From CAYZQE01 sp964480635 (GTDB taxonomy: Bacteria; Pseudomonadota; Gammaproteobacteria; GCA-001735895), in NCBI GenBank assembly GCA_964480635.1, contig CAYZQE010000033.1, forward strand, positions 1 through 23,878: DNA of 23,878 bases, read 5' to 3'. Numbering within the stretch: the stretch's first letter is position 1; each line of letters starts with the position of its first letter. Position numbers and translations under genes: made by a program. Below are positions 1-9,008 of this stretch, one piece after another. The notes below the pieces were generated by a model. The model searched no databases, was not told the origin of the DNA, and was given only the letters and a program-made list of their open reading frames with translations.

Positions 1-16
1 ATTTCCTGGAGGACAT

Positions 17-1162
17 GTGACTAAAGCTGCGATTCTAGTACTTGAAGATGGCACCATTTTTAAAGGCTTATCCATTGGTGCTGATGGTCTTTCATCGGGT
101 GAAGTTGTTTTTAATACATCAATGACTGGCTACCAAGAAATTTTGACTGATCCTTCATATTGTCAACAAATGGTCACCTTGACCTATCCTCATATTGGTA
201 ATACAGGCTGCACTCATGAAGATGAAGAGTCAGATACAATTTTTGCAACGGGCTTAATTATTCGTGATTTACCTTTAGTTGCCAGTAATTGGCGTAGCGA
301 AACGGATTTACAAACTTATCTAAAAGAAAAGAAAATTGTAGCCATTAGTGATATTGATACGCGTCATTTAACAAGAGTTTTACGTGAAAAAGGTGCCCAG
401 TCTGGCGCGATAATGGCGGGCGATGGCCTTGATGAAACAAAAGCTTTAGCTAAAGCAAAAGCCTTTGGTGGTTTAAGTGGTAAAGATTTAGCTAAAGAAG
501 TCAGTACAAAAAAAGCGTATCAATGGCGTGAGGGTGGGTGGGACTTAGCAACAGGTTATCAACAGAATAATAAAACATCTTTCAAAGTCATCGCTTTTGA
601 TTATGGTATTAAAAAGAATATTTTACGTATGTTAGTTGATCGTGGTGCAGAAATTACAGTGGTACCTGCTCAAACTTCGGCGGCTGACGTGTTAGCAATG
701 AATCCAGATGGCATTTTTCTGTCTAATGGTCCAGGCGACCCTGAGCCTTGTGATTATGCAATCACCGCGATACAAGAAATATTAGAAACAGAGATCCCAA
801 TATTCGGTATCTGCTTAGGTCATCAACTTTTGTCGTTGGCGAGTGGTGCTAAAACCATAAAAATGAAATTTGGTCATCATGGTGCTAATCATCCCGTACA
901 AGATTTAGACTCAAAAGTGGTGATGATTACCAGTCAAAACCATGGCTTTGCAGTTGATGAAAAAACCCTGCCTAATAATTTAACGGCCACACATCGTTCA
1001 TTGTTTGATGGGAGTTTACAAGCAGTTCATCGTACGGATAAGCCTGCCTTTAGTTTTCAAGGACATCCTGAAGCAAGCCCGGGGCCACATGACGTTGCAC
1101 CATTGTTTGATTATTTTTTTGAATTAATAGAACAGCGTAAAGCATCACAAGGGGGCGCTTAG
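17..1162 (+). CDS. carA: carbamoyl-phosphate synthase small (glutaminase) subunit
   Basis: The small subunit hydrolyses glutamine and passes ammonia to CarB, to make carbamoyl phosphate for pyrimidines and arginine. The 381 residues match the usual CarA length. An N-terminal CPSase small-chain domain (about 1-150) precedes a class I glutamine amidotransferase domain. In the latter the nucleophile is Cys266 in GICLGHQ, and His350 and Glu352 in GHPEASPG complete the triad. The start is GTG at 17 behind TGGAGG (7-12). An ATG at 15 overlaps it but reads straight into TGA. Another frame ending at that TGA (FLEDM) may be the tail of an upstream gene, which in relatives is often dapB, but too little is present to tell. 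The stop lies one base before carB, so the pair is co-translated. Identification is secure; the start is less so because the window begins here. Confidence 0.97.
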   Translation: MTKAAILVLEDGTIFKGLSIGADGLSSGEVVFNTSMTGYQEILTDPSYCQQMVTLTYPHIGNTGCTHEDEESDTIFATGLIIRDLPLVASNWRSETDLQTYLKEKKIVAISDIDTRHLTRVLREKGAQSGAIMAGDGLDETKALAKAKAFGGLSGKDLAKEVSTKKAYQWREGGWDLATGYQQNNKTSFKVIAFDYGIKKNILRMLVDRGAEITVVPAQTSAADVLAMNPDGIFLSNGPGDPEPCDYAITAIQEILETEIPIFGICLGHQLLSLASGAKTIKMKFGHHGANHPVQDLDSKVVMITSQNHGFAVDEKTLPNNLTATHRSLFDGSLQAVHRTDKPAFSFQGHPEASPGPHDVAPLFDYFFELIEQRKASQGGA

Positions 1163-1163
1163 C

Positions 1164-4100
1164 ATGCCAAAAAGAAATGACATTAAAAGTGTTCTCATTA
1201 TTGGTGCAGGGCCTATTGTTATAGGTCAGGCTTGTGAATTTGATTATTCTGGTGCTCAAGCCTGTAAAGCGTTAAAAGAAGAAGGCATTCGAGTTATTTT
1301 AATAAACTCAAATCCAGCCACCATTATGACAGACCCTAAAATGGCGGATGCGACGTACATCGAACCAATTCATTGGACTGTTGTTGAAAAGATCATTGAA
1401 AAAGAAAAGCCTGATGCCTTATTGCCCACAATGGGCGGACAAACAGCTTTAAACTGTGCGTTAGACCTAGAGCGTGAAGGCGTTTTAGAAAAACATGGCG
1501 TAGAAATGATTGGTGCAAGCCGTGATGCTATCGACATGGCAGAAGACCGCGATAAATTTCGTATTGCGATGGATGAGATTGGCCTAGCGACGCCTAAAGC
1601 CTTTATCGCTCATAGTTTAGAAGAAGCATGGCAAGGCCAAGCACAAATTGGTTTCCCCATCATCATTCGGCCCTCATTTACGATGGGTGGAAGCGGTGGT
1701 GGCATTGCGTATAACCGCGAAGAATTTGAAGACATTATCAAACGTGGTTTAGAGCTGTCACCAACCACTGAGGTGCTTATCGAAGTGTCCGTATCTGGTT
1801 GGAAAGAATACGAAATGGAAGTGGTACGTGACCGTAATGATAATTGCATTATTATTTGTTCTATCGAAAATCTAGATCCAATGGGTGTGCATACGGGCGA
1901 TTCCATTACGGTTGCACCGGCGCAAACCCTAACCGATAAAGAATATCAGATTATGCGTAATGCTTCTTTAGCTGTATTGCGTAAAATAGGTGTTGAAACA
2001 GGCGGCTCTAATGTTCAATTTGCCATCAACCCAGATAATGGTGAAATGATCATCATTGAGATGAACCCTCGCGTCTCGCGTTCATCTGCGTTGGCATCCA
2101 AAGCAACTGGTTTTCCTATTGCTAAAGTGGCTGCAAAACTTGCGATTGGTTATACCTTAGATGAATTACAAAATGACATAACAGGTGGTGCAACGCCTGC
2201 ATCATTTGAACCATCCATTGATTATGTTGTAACTAAGATACCCCGCTTTACATTCGAAAAATTCCCACAAGCTGATGATCGTTTGTCCACACAAATGAAG
2301 TCTGTTGGTGAAGTGATGGCTATTGGCCGCACTTTTCAAGAGTCATTGCAAAAGGCATTGCGTGGTTTAGAAACAGGTGTCTTTGGTTTAGACCCAATTG
2401 TTGATCAAAACCAATCGAAAGATGCCTTAGAAGACTTATATAGAAAAGAGCTTCGCTTACCGGGGGCGCAACGTCTTTGGTATGTGGCAGATGCTTTTCG
2501 AAGTGGTTTTAGTCTAGAGCAATTGTTTGAACAAACAGCTATAGACCCTTGGTTTTTAGTTCAAATAGAAGACATTATTAAAACTGAAGCCATTGTTTCA
2601 GCGCAATCTTTAAATGACATAAGCGCTGAACAGCTATTAAAATTAAAGCGTAAAGGTTTCGCTGACCAACGATTAGCTAGCTTATTAAACATTAAAGAAA
2701 CTGAATTCGCAGATTATCGCCGTCACTTGAATATTCGCCCAGTGTATAAGCGAGTTGATACTTGCGCCGCCGAATTTGCATCGCCTACGGCTTATTTATA
2801 TTCAACCTATGAACAACACTGCGAAGCTGACCCTTCAGGTAAAGAAAAAATCATTGTTTTAGGTGGTGGCCCAAATCGAATCGGTCAAGGCATCGAGTTT
2901 GATTATTGCTGTGTACATGCTGTTTTAGCTATGCGTGAAGATGGCTATGAAACGATTATGGTTAATTGCAACCCTGAAACAGTCTCTACTGACTATGACA
3001 CCTCAGATCGCCTGTATTTTGAACCATTAACGTTTGAAGACGTGATGGAAATAATTGATTTAGAAAAACCTAAAGGCGTTATTGTTCAATTTGGTGGGCA
3101 AACACCATTAAATCTAGCGACAAGGCTCGAAGCAGCAGGCGTTCCCATTATAGGAACATCACCTGATAGCATTGATTTGGCAGAAGATCGTGAGCGATTT
3201 CAGCAATTGGTGAATGATTTGGGTTTAAAGCAACCACCGAATCGCATTGCTTTTAATCCACAAGATGCAGCAGGGCTTGCTAAAGAAGTTGGCTTTCCAT
3301 TAGTGGTCAGGCCATCCTATGTTTTAGGTGGGCGTGCGATGGAAATTGTTTTCAATCAAGACGATTTAGCAAATTATATAGCGTCAACATCTATCAGCAT
3401 TTCCCCCGATTCACCTTTATTATTAGACCGCTTTTTAGATGATGCGGTTGAGGTTGATGTTGATGCAGTTAGTGACGGTGAAAATGTCGTCATTGGTGGC
3501 TTAATGGAACATATCGAGCAAGCGGGAATTCACTCAGGTGATTCAGCGTGTTCTTTACCGCCATACACATTGTCTGAATCAATTCAAAATAGCTTGTGCG
3601 AGCAAGTTATTATGATGGCAAAAAAGATGAATGTTATTGGCTTAATGAATACGCAATTCGCAATCCAAGGTGACAATATTTTCATCTTAGAAGTGAACCC
3701 ACGTGCAGCTCGTACCGTGCCTTTTGTTTCAAAAGCAACGGGTGTACCAATAGCGCAGATAGCAACACGCTGCATGGTAGGGCAATCTTTAGAATCACAA
3801 AACTTCACCAAACAAGTTATCCCTAACTTTTATTCAGTAAAAGAATCAGTATTTCCATTTGCTAAATTCTTAGGCGTAGACCCTATCTTAGGCCCAGAAA
3901 TGAAATCAACGGGTGAAGTCATGGGCGTCGGTAAAACGTTTGCAGAAGCTTTTTATAAGGCCGTTTTTGCAGCAGGTACTAATTTACCGACTTCTGGCAA
4001 AGCATTTATCAGCGTTAGAGATAACGATAAGCATGGTATAGTGGGTTTAGCCAAGCAGCTAATAGCTCAAGGCTTTACTATTGTCGGCACGCGTGGCACA

Positions 4101-4394
4101 ACAGCTATATTAGCAGAAGAAGATATAGACTGCGAAACGGTTAATAAGGTTAAGGAAGGGAGACCTCATATCGTTGATATGATAAAAAACAAAGATATTT
4201 CTTTAATTGTTAACACCACAGAAGGAAGAGCAGCGACAGCAGATTCTTTTGAAATACGCCGTGAAGCACTGATGCAAAGCATTACTTATACAACAACAAT
4301 GGCTGGTGGACGAGCAACAGCCATGGCGATACAACATGCTGCATTAAACAATGTATATCGTTTACAAACATTACATAAAGAGGGGATTTTATGA
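1164..4394 (+). CDS. carB: carbamoyl-phosphate synthase large subunit
   Basis: The large subunit makes carbamoyl phosphate from bicarbonate, two ATP and the ammonia released by CarA. At 1076 residues it is close to the family's usual 1073. Both ATP-grasp halves are visible. The first begins with IGAGPIVIGQACEFDYSG and contains PSFTMGGSGGG. The second begins with GGGPNRIGQGIEFDYCC and contains RPSYVLGGRAMEIV. The last 140 or so residues are the MGS-like allosteric domain, with GTRGTTAIL and NTTEGR, which in enterobacteria binds UMP and ornithine. The ATG lies one base after the carA stop. The 3' end overlaps greA in an ATGA junction, so carA-carB-greA looks like one transcription unit. No frame disruption is seen. 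Confidence 0.98.
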   Translation: MPKRNDIKSVLIIGAGPIVIGQACEFDYSGAQACKALKEEGIRVILINSNPATIMTDPKMADATYIEPIHWTVVEKIIEKEKPDALLPTMGGQTALNCALDLEREGVLEKHGVEMIGASRDAIDMAEDRDKFRIAMDEIGLATPKAFIAHSLEEAWQGQAQIGFPIIIRPSFTMGGSGGGIAYNREEFEDIIKRGLELSPTTEVLIEVSVSGWKEYEMEVVRDRNDNCIIICSIENLDPMGVHTGDSITVAPAQTLTDKEYQIMRNASLAVLRKIGVETGGSNVQFAINPDNGEMIIIEMNPRVSRSSALASKATGFPIAKVAAKLAIGYTLDELQNDITGGATPASFEPSIDYVVTKIPRFTFEKFPQADDRLSTQMKSVGEVMAIGRTFQESLQKALRGLETGVFGLDPIVDQNQSKDALEDLYRKELRLPGAQRLWYVADAFRSGFSLEQLFEQTAIDPWFLVQIEDIIKTEAIVSAQSLNDISAEQLLKLKRKGFADQRLASLLNIKETEFADYRRHLNIRPVYKRVDTCAAEFASPTAYLYSTYEQHCEADPSGKEKIIVLGGGPNRIGQGIEFDYCCVHAVLAMREDGYETIMVNCNPETVSTDYDTSDRLYFEPLTFEDVMEIIDLEKPKGVIVQFGGQTPLNLATRLEAAGVPIIGTSPDSIDLAEDRERFQQLVNDLGLKQPPNRIAFNPQDAAGLAKEVGFPLVVRPSYVLGGRAMEIVFNQDDLANYIASTSISISPDSPLLLDRFLDDAVEVDVDAVSDGENVVIGGLMEHIEQAGIHSGDSACSLPPYTLSESIQNSLCEQVIMMAKKMNVIGLMNTQFAIQGDNIFILEVNPRAARTVPFVSKATGVPIAQIATRCMVGQSLESQNFTKQVIPNFYSVKESVFPFAKFLGVDPILGPEMKSTGEVMGVGKTFAEAFYKAVFAAGTNLPTSGKAFISVRDNDKHGIVGLAKQLIAQGFTIVGTRGTTAILAEEDIDCETVNKVKEGRPHIVDMIKNKDISLIVNTTEGRAATADSFEIRREALMQSITYTTTMAGGRATAMAIQHAALNNVYRLQTLHKEGIL

Positions 4395-4867
4395 ATCAAT
4401 TACCTTTAACAGCTGTTGGCTGTGAACGCTTAAAAGCAGAATTAAAAGATTTAAAATTTGTTAGGCGTCCGGCGGTTACTGAAGCTATTTCGATCGCCAG
4501 AGATCACGGCGATTTGAAAGAAAATGCAGAGTACCACGCTGCCCGTGAAGAACAGAGCTTTATTGAAGGTCGTGTTAAGCAGTTAGAGTCAGCTATTTCA
4601 AATTCACAGATTATTGATATATTAAAAATACCCAATAATGGTCGTGTTATTTTTGGCTGTACAGTAGATTTAATTGATAGTGAAACTGAAGTTGAAGTAA
4701 CCTATCAAATTGTGGGCGATATCGAAGCAGATATAAGCTATAACCGTATTGCCATTAGCTCCCCAATTGCTCGCGCTTTAATCGGTAAGGAAGTTGAAGA
4801 AGAAATTACTTTTGAAGCGCCTGGTGGAACAAAAGAGTACGTAATTGAAAGTGTTCGATATATTTAG
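4391..4867 (+). CDS. greA: transcription elongation factor GreA
   Basis: GreA enters the secondary channel of RNA polymerase and stimulates cleavage of backtracked transcripts. The 158 residues match the family. The N-terminal antiparallel coiled coil (about 1-75) carries the conserved tip RDHGDLKENAEYHAARE. Asp41 and Glu44 are the acidic pair that coordinates the catalytic magnesium. The C-terminal FKBP-like domain (about 80-158) contains GCTVDL and ends with the usual short strand. The ATG overlaps the carB stop by four bases, which implies translational coupling. The gene is convergent with yhbY, and a hairpin lies between them. GreA rather than GreB is favoured by the overall match. Confidence 0.96.
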   Translation: MNQLPLTAVGCERLKAELKDLKFVRRPAVTEAISIARDHGDLKENAEYHAAREEQSFIEGRVKQLESAISNSQIIDILKIPNNGRVIFGCTVDLIDSETEVEVTYQIVGDIEADISYNRIAISSPIARALIGKEVEEEITFEAPGGTKEYVIESVRYI

Positions 4868-4888
4868 TGGCGCTTAAAGCTTGCTTAG

Positions 4889-4923
4889 CTGAATTTTCTC
4901 TCAAATGAAGAGAGAAAATTCAG
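4889..4923. terminator. hairpin between convergent greA and yhbY
   Basis: A perfect 14-bp inverted repeat (4889-4902 with 4910-4923) encloses a 7-base loop between the two convergent stops. On the plus strand it is followed by a moderately T-rich stretch, so it can plausibly end greA transcripts. On the minus strand no T-tract follows, so it may only protect yhbY 3' ends. The symmetry is seen directly; the terminator role is inferred. Confidence 0.65.
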
Positions 4924-4926
4924 TCG

Positions 4927-5232
4927 TTACTTTTCTTTTCGTTCATCTTTAAAATGGTCAATCTCTTTATTTAATTTATAAATGGTTAGGGTATGACCAA
5001 TTTGTTGGATTTTTTCAGCACCCGTTACTTTACAAATCTTCATAACTAGAGCAGTTTTTTCAGCCTTGTCTAAAGCAGGGATTTTTAATTTTAATAACTC
5101 GTGGTGATTTAAAGCACTTTGAATTTCATTCATCACAGATTCAGTTAGGCCTTTCATACCAACAGAGACAATTGCTTTAATTTTATTTCTATGAGCCGCA
5201 GCTCGTAGTTGTTTTATAGTTGATGGTTTCAT
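4927..5232 (-). CDS. yhbY: YhbY-family CRM-domain ribosome assembly RNA-binding protein
   Basis: This is a small CRM-domain protein that binds pre-50S ribosomal particles in relatives. The 101 residues are close to the 97 of E. coli YhbY. The domain spans almost the whole protein, with an N-terminal helix KQLRAAAHRNK, the GxxG-type loop in VSVGMKGLT, and a basic C-terminus. It is transcribed divergently from rlmE, another 50S maturation gene, with 51 bases between them, the same pairing as in E. coli. The ATG is at 5230-5232. Identification is firm from family match, size and context. Confidence 0.93.
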   Translation of the reverse strand: MKPSTIKQLRAAAHRNKIKAIVSVGMKGLTESVMNEIQSALNHHELLKLKIPALDKAEKTALVMKICKVTGAEKIQQIGHTLTIYKLNKEIDHFKDERKEK

Positions 5233-5283
5233 GGTTTGGAATAATATTTAAGATACCCCTATTATAACGAAGAGGAAAGACTG
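5233..5283 (+). promoter_or_regulatory. divergent yhbY/rlmE spacer with candidate rlmE promoter
   Basis: On the plus strand TTGGAA (5236-5241) and TATTAT (5260-5265) are 18 bases apart, 4/6 and 5/6 matches to sigma-70 boxes. The predicted transcript would begin near 5272, just at the ribosome binding site GAGGA (5272-5276). That implies an almost leaderless rlmE message. The boxes are seen; promoter function is inferred. Confidence 0.35.
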
Positions 5284-5916
5284 TTGTCTCGTTCTAAATC
5301 AAGTTCTCGATGGTTACAAGAGCATCGTGATGATTTATATGTTCAAAAAGCCCAAAAAGAGGGTTATCGTTCTCGCGCTGTTTATAAATTAATGGAGCTT
5401 GACGAAAAAGATCATATTATCAAGCCAAAACAAAATATTATTGATTTGGGTGCAGCGCCCGGTAGTTGGACAGAATATGTCAGCCATAAATTAAAAATTA
5501 GTGATAGAAACCTTAGTGGAAAAATAATTGCAGTTGATATTCTACCGATGGATGCGGTGACTGATACGACAGTCATCGAAGGTGACTTTACCGATCAAGC
5601 AGTATTGGAAGAGATTTTATCTCATATCAATAATGACAAAATGGATGTTGTGTTGTCAGATATGTCACCAAACTTAAGCGGGTTAGATTCTGTAGACCAA
5701 CCTAATGCCATGTACTTAGCCGAACTAGCGCTTGATTTATGTCAGCAAGTTTTAACTAAAAAAGGGGTGTTTGTGATAAAATTATTTCATGGCGTTGGTA
5801 TAGATGAATACACAAAATTGCTACGTCAAACGTTTATTAAAGTGAACTTTCGTAAGCCTTCTGCCTCTAGATCACGTTCAAGAGAAGTTTATGCCGTATG
5901 CAAAGGTTTAAAATAA
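5284..5916 (+). CDS. rlmE: 23S rRNA (uridine-2'-O)-methyltransferase RlmE
   Basis: RlmE (RrmJ/FtsJ) methylates the 2'-OH of U2552 (E. coli numbering) in the A-loop of 23S rRNA during 50S assembly. The 210 residues match the family's 209. The SAM-binding motif DLGAAPGSW is at 54-62. The K-D-K-E catalytic tetrad is intact: Lys35 (SRAVYKL), Asp126 (LSDMSPN), Lys166 (VIKLFHG) and Glu201 (SREVYAV). The start is TTG at 5284, seven bases after GAGGA, and gives the expected N-terminus with a basic SRSKSSSRW segment. It lies upstream of ftsH as in E. coli, though 226 AT-rich bases separate them, so ftsH may have its own promoter. Confidence 0.96.
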   Translation: MSRSKSSSRWLQEHRDDLYVQKAQKEGYRSRAVYKLMELDEKDHIIKPKQNIIDLGAAPGSWTEYVSHKLKISDRNLSGKIIAVDILPMDAVTDTTVIEGDFTDQAVLEEILSHINNDKMDVVLSDMSPNLSGLDSVDQPNAMYLAELALDLCQQVLTKKGVFVIKLFHGVGIDEYTKLLRQTFIKVNFRKPSASRSRSREVYAVCKGLK

Positions 5917-6142
5917 TGGTTTTAAGGATATCAGGGTTAACTCGTAAAATTTTATCTGAATTAATCATAATTTCCTTAAATAAACTTAAGCTTTACGCTT
6001 GAATTATGGAAACTCCAACATATTAAGGTATAGTAATTCTGATCAAGAAAGATCTTATTAAGTTAATAAATTTATTTTCGTTAAAAACTATTAAGTTAAT
6101 CAGTACTTTCTTAAAATACATTCATACTAATAGGTATTCATT
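5917..6142 (+). promoter_or_regulatory. AT-rich rlmE-ftsH spacer with short direct repeats
   Basis: No gene is seen here. TATTAAGTTAAT occurs exactly twice (6056-6067 and 6089-6100), and a near copy TATTAAGGTA lies at 6021-6030, so the starts are 33-35 bases apart. TTGAAT (5999-6004) and TATTAA (6021-6026), 16 bases apart, form a weak sigma-70-like pair. A loose inverted repeat, CATAATT/AATTATG (5966-5972 and 6002-6008), encloses the -35-like box. The spacer probably holds an ftsH promoter; the repeats could be binding sites or simple AT-rich coincidence. Confidence 0.3.
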
Positions 6143-8089
6143 TTGAATGATGTCGCAAAAAATTTAATCCTTTGGGTTGTTATCGCAGTTGTTTTGTTAT
6201 CGGTGTTTCAAAACTTTAGTGGTGACCAAAAAAGCAATACAAATACGTTAATTTATTCTGAATTTCTATCACAAATTCGGTCAGGGCAAATTAGCGAAGT
6301 CGTTATTGCAGGTCAAGAAATTAAAGGCAAGCTAGTTTCAGGTGCTCCTTTTATGACCTACAGTCCTGAGACAGATACCTCAGCATTGATTGGTGATTTA
6401 GATCGCGCCAATGTGCAAATTATGGCAAAACCTCCAGAACAGCCATCGTTACTAGCTCACATGTTTGTCAGCTGGTTTCCTTTTATTGTGTTAATCGGCT
6501 TATGGGTGTTCTTTATGCGTCAAATGCAAGGCGGCGGCGGTAAAGGCGGCCCTATGTCATTTGGTAAGAGCAAAGCTAAACTATTAGCAGAAGACCAAAT
6601 TAATATTTCATTTGCAGATGTCGCTGGTGTTGATGAAGCAAAAGAAGAAGTGGGCGAATTAGTCGAATTTTTAAGTGACCCTTCAAAATTTCAAAAACTC
6701 GGTGGGAAAATTCCGCGTGGTGTTTTATTAGTAGGTCAACCAGGTACAGGTAAAACATTATTAGCGAAAGCCATTGCTGGTGAAGCTAAAGTGCCTTTTT
6801 TCTCTATATCCGGTTCAGATTTTGTTGAAATGTTTGTTGGTGTCGGTGCATCACGCGTACGTGATATGTTTGAACAAGCTAAAAAACATGCTCCTTGCAT
6901 TATTTTTATTGATGAAATAGATGCCGTAGGCCGCCATCGTGGTGCAGGTATTGGTGGCGGTAATGATGAGCGCGAACAAACATTAAACCAATTATTGGTA
7001 GAGATGGATGGCTTTGAAAATAATGAAGGCGTTATTGTTATTGCTGCGACTAACCGTCCTGACGTTTTAGATCCTGCGTTATTAAGACCGGGGCGTTTTG
7101 ATCGCCAAGTTGTTGTGCCATTACCTGATGTTCGTGGCCGTGAACATATATTAAAAGTTCATATGCGTAAAATACCCATTTCAGATAATGTTAATGCGAT
7201 GATTATTGCACGCGGTACGCCTGGATTTTCAGGTGCAGATTTAGCAAACCTTTGTAATGAAGCTGCTTTATTTGCTGCGAGAGGCAACAAGAAATTAGTA
7301 TCAATGGGCGAATTTGAACGCGCAAAAGATAAAATCATGATGGGTGCAGAGCGCAAATCAATGATTATGAAAGAAGATGAGAAAAAATTAACGGCTTACC
7401 ATGAAGCAGGGCATGCGATTGTTGGGCGTACAGTGCCTGATCATGACCCAGTCTATAAGGTGAGTATTATTCCTCGTGGTAGAGCATTAGGTGTCACTAT
7501 GTTTTTACCCGAAGATGACCGTTATAGTCATAGCAGTGAGCACCTACAAAGTCAGCTATCTAGTCTTTATGGTGGACGTATAGCTGAAGAAATTATTTTT
7601 GGCGGTGACGCAGTAACAACAGGCGCATCTAACGATATAGAAAGAGCGACCAGTATTGCTCGTAATATGGTCACTAAATGGGGTTTTTCAGAAAAACTAG
7701 GACCTTTATCCTATGCCGATGAAGAAGGCGGCGATCCATTTTTAGGTCGAGGTGGTAGCCCTAGACAATCGTCTATATCGTCCGAAACTGCAAAGTTAAT
7801 TGATAGTGAAATGCGCGTATTTATTGATCGTAATTATACAAGAGCTTATGATATTTTAACCAAACATAATGAGCAGCTACACCTGATGGCTGATGCACTT
7901 TTAAAGTATGAAACCATTGATGCAGCTCAAATAGATACTATCATGGAAGGTAAGATTCCTGGTCCTCCTGCAGAGTGGAGTGATGACGATACATCGAATG
8001 ATGACACTAAGGGTGACACTAAAACAACCGCTGAAGAGACGCCAAAAGAATCTGAGCCAACAGTTGGTGGCCCAGCACCGCTGCACTAA
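6143..8089 (+). CDS. ftsH: ATP-dependent zinc metalloprotease FtsH
   Basis: FtsH is a membrane-anchored AAA+ protease that degrades misfolded membrane proteins and regulators. It has 648 residues. Two N-terminal membrane helices (about 7-25 and 110-128) flank a periplasmic domain. The AAA domain carries Walker A GQPGTGKT (198-205), where most FtsH proteins have GPPGTGKT, Walker B IIFIDEIDAVGR, and the second region of homology AATNRPDVLDPALLRPGRFD. The zinc protease site is HEAGH (420-424), with Asp498 in ASNDI as third ligand. The C-terminal 50 residues are acidic and Thr-rich, as is typical. The start is TTG at 6143 behind a weak AGGT, and gives the expected MxxxAKNLILW beginning. No in-frame ATG offers a better start. 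A strong terminator follows. Confidence 0.97.
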   Translation: MNDVAKNLILWVVIAVVLLSVFQNFSGDQKSNTNTLIYSEFLSQIRSGQISEVVIAGQEIKGKLVSGAPFMTYSPETDTSALIGDLDRANVQIMAKPPEQPSLLAHMFVSWFPFIVLIGLWVFFMRQMQGGGGKGGPMSFGKSKAKLLAEDQINISFADVAGVDEAKEEVGELVEFLSDPSKFQKLGGKIPRGVLLVGQPGTGKTLLAKAIAGEAKVPFFSISGSDFVEMFVGVGASRVRDMFEQAKKHAPCIIFIDEIDAVGRHRGAGIGGGNDEREQTLNQLLVEMDGFENNEGVIVIAATNRPDVLDPALLRPGRFDRQVVVPLPDVRGREHILKVHMRKIPISDNVNAMIIARGTPGFSGADLANLCNEAALFAARGNKKLVSMGEFERAKDKIMMGAERKSMIMKEDEKKLTAYHEAGHAIVGRTVPDHDPVYKVSIIPRGRALGVTMFLPEDDRYSHSSEHLQSQLSSLYGGRIAEEIIFGGDAVTTGASNDIERATSIARNMVTKWGFSEKLGPLSYADEEGGDPFLGRGGSPRQSSISSETAKLIDSEMRVFIDRNYTRAYDILTKHNEQLHLMADALLKYETIDAAQIDTIMEGKIPGPPAEWSDDDTSNDDTKGDTKTTAEETPKESEPTVGGPAPLH

Positions 8090-8106
8090 TTTTCTTTGAC
8101 GCTAAC

Positions 8107-8135
8107 AAAGGCTGATTTTTATCAGCCTTTTTTTT
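8107..8135 (+). terminator. strong intrinsic terminator after ftsH, abutting folP
   Basis: A 10-bp perfect stem (8107-8116 with 8121-8130), rich in GC at its core, has a TTTT loop and is followed by an unbroken run of T (8128-8135). It starts 17 bases after the ftsH stop. The last T is directly followed by the folP ATG at 8136. Confidence 0.9.
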
Positions 8136-8960
8136 ATGTTTGAATCATTAATCTTAAAAAATCATAAAGAGTCATTTAAAGCCCCTAAAGTTATGGGAAT
8201 TTTAAATGTAACACCAGATTCATTTTCTGATGGCGGGCAGTTTGATTGCTTAAATGATGCGTTAAATCAAGCGCGCAAAATGATTGATGAAGGTGCTGAT
8301 ATTATTGATGTTGGTGGCGAATCAACACGACCAAATGCTGACACAGTATCAGAACAAAATGAATTGAATCGTGTCATACCGATTATTCAAGGAATACGTC
8401 AAATTTCTGATATCGAAATTTCCATTGATACCAGTAAGGCAGAAGTGATGCGTCTTAGTGTTGAGGCAGGAGCAAATATGATTAATGATGTTTATGCTTT
8501 GCAAAAAGACAAAGCATTAATCGTAGCAAGTCAACTTAAGGTTCCTGTTTGTTTAATGCATATGCAAGGGGAGCCTCAAACAATGCAACATTCACCTCAG
8601 TACGACAACATTATTGATGATATTAAATGTTTCCTCAGGAAAAGAATTGTTGCTTGTCAAAGCCAAGGTATTGACGAAAAAAAAATCATCATTGATCCTG
8701 GCTTTGGTTTTGGTAAAACGGTCGAACAAAATTTTTTAATGTTAAGTCAATTAGCTGAGTTTTTACCCTTAGCGCCCCAAATATTAGTAGGTATATCAAG
8801 AAAGAGCATGTTGGGTGCTGTTACTGATACTAAAGCTGATAATAGACTAGCCCCAAGCTTAAGCGCTGCCGTTATAGCCGCGTTAAAAGGTGCGCATATT
8901 TTAAGAGTGCATGATGTGCTTGAAACTCAACAAGCAATGGCTATAGTTAAACAATTGTAA
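8136..8960 (+). CDS. folP: dihydropteroate synthase
   Basis: The enzyme condenses 6-hydroxymethyl-dihydropterin diphosphate with p-aminobenzoate in folate synthesis and is the target of sulfonamides. The 274 residues match the family. Signatures are MGILNVTPDSFSDGG (20-34), DVGGESTRP, SIDTSKAEV, DPGFGFGKT and VGISRKSM, all in the usual order around the TIM barrel. The ATG at 8136 gives an N-terminus like the E. coli protein, but it touches the terminator T-run and has no ribosome binding site. The only other in-frame ATG, at 8193, would begin at MGILN and lose the first strand. The gene lies between ftsH and glmM as in E. coli. Function is secure; the start is uncertain. Confidence 0.96.
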   Translation: MFESLILKNHKESFKAPKVMGILNVTPDSFSDGGQFDCLNDALNQARKMIDEGADIIDVGGESTRPNADTVSEQNELNRVIPIIQGIRQISDIEISIDTSKAEVMRLSVEAGANMINDVYALQKDKALIVASQLKVPVCLMHMQGEPQTMQHSPQYDNIIDDIKCFLRKRIVACQSQGIDEKKIIIDPGFGFGKTVEQNFLMLSQLAEFLPLAPQILVGISRKSMLGAVTDTKADNRLAPSLSAAVIAALKGAHILRVHDVLETQQAMAIVKQL

Positions 8961-9008
8961 AGATATTAAGGCCTATCTAAAAGGTCAAAACTTTAAAGGA
9001 AAATAATA

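Noticed and set aside
5998..6018. CTTGAAT and CTCCAA suggested a heat-shock sigma-32 promoter for ftsH
   Set aside because: The spacing of about 8-9 bases is too short for sigma-32 and the -10 match is poor.
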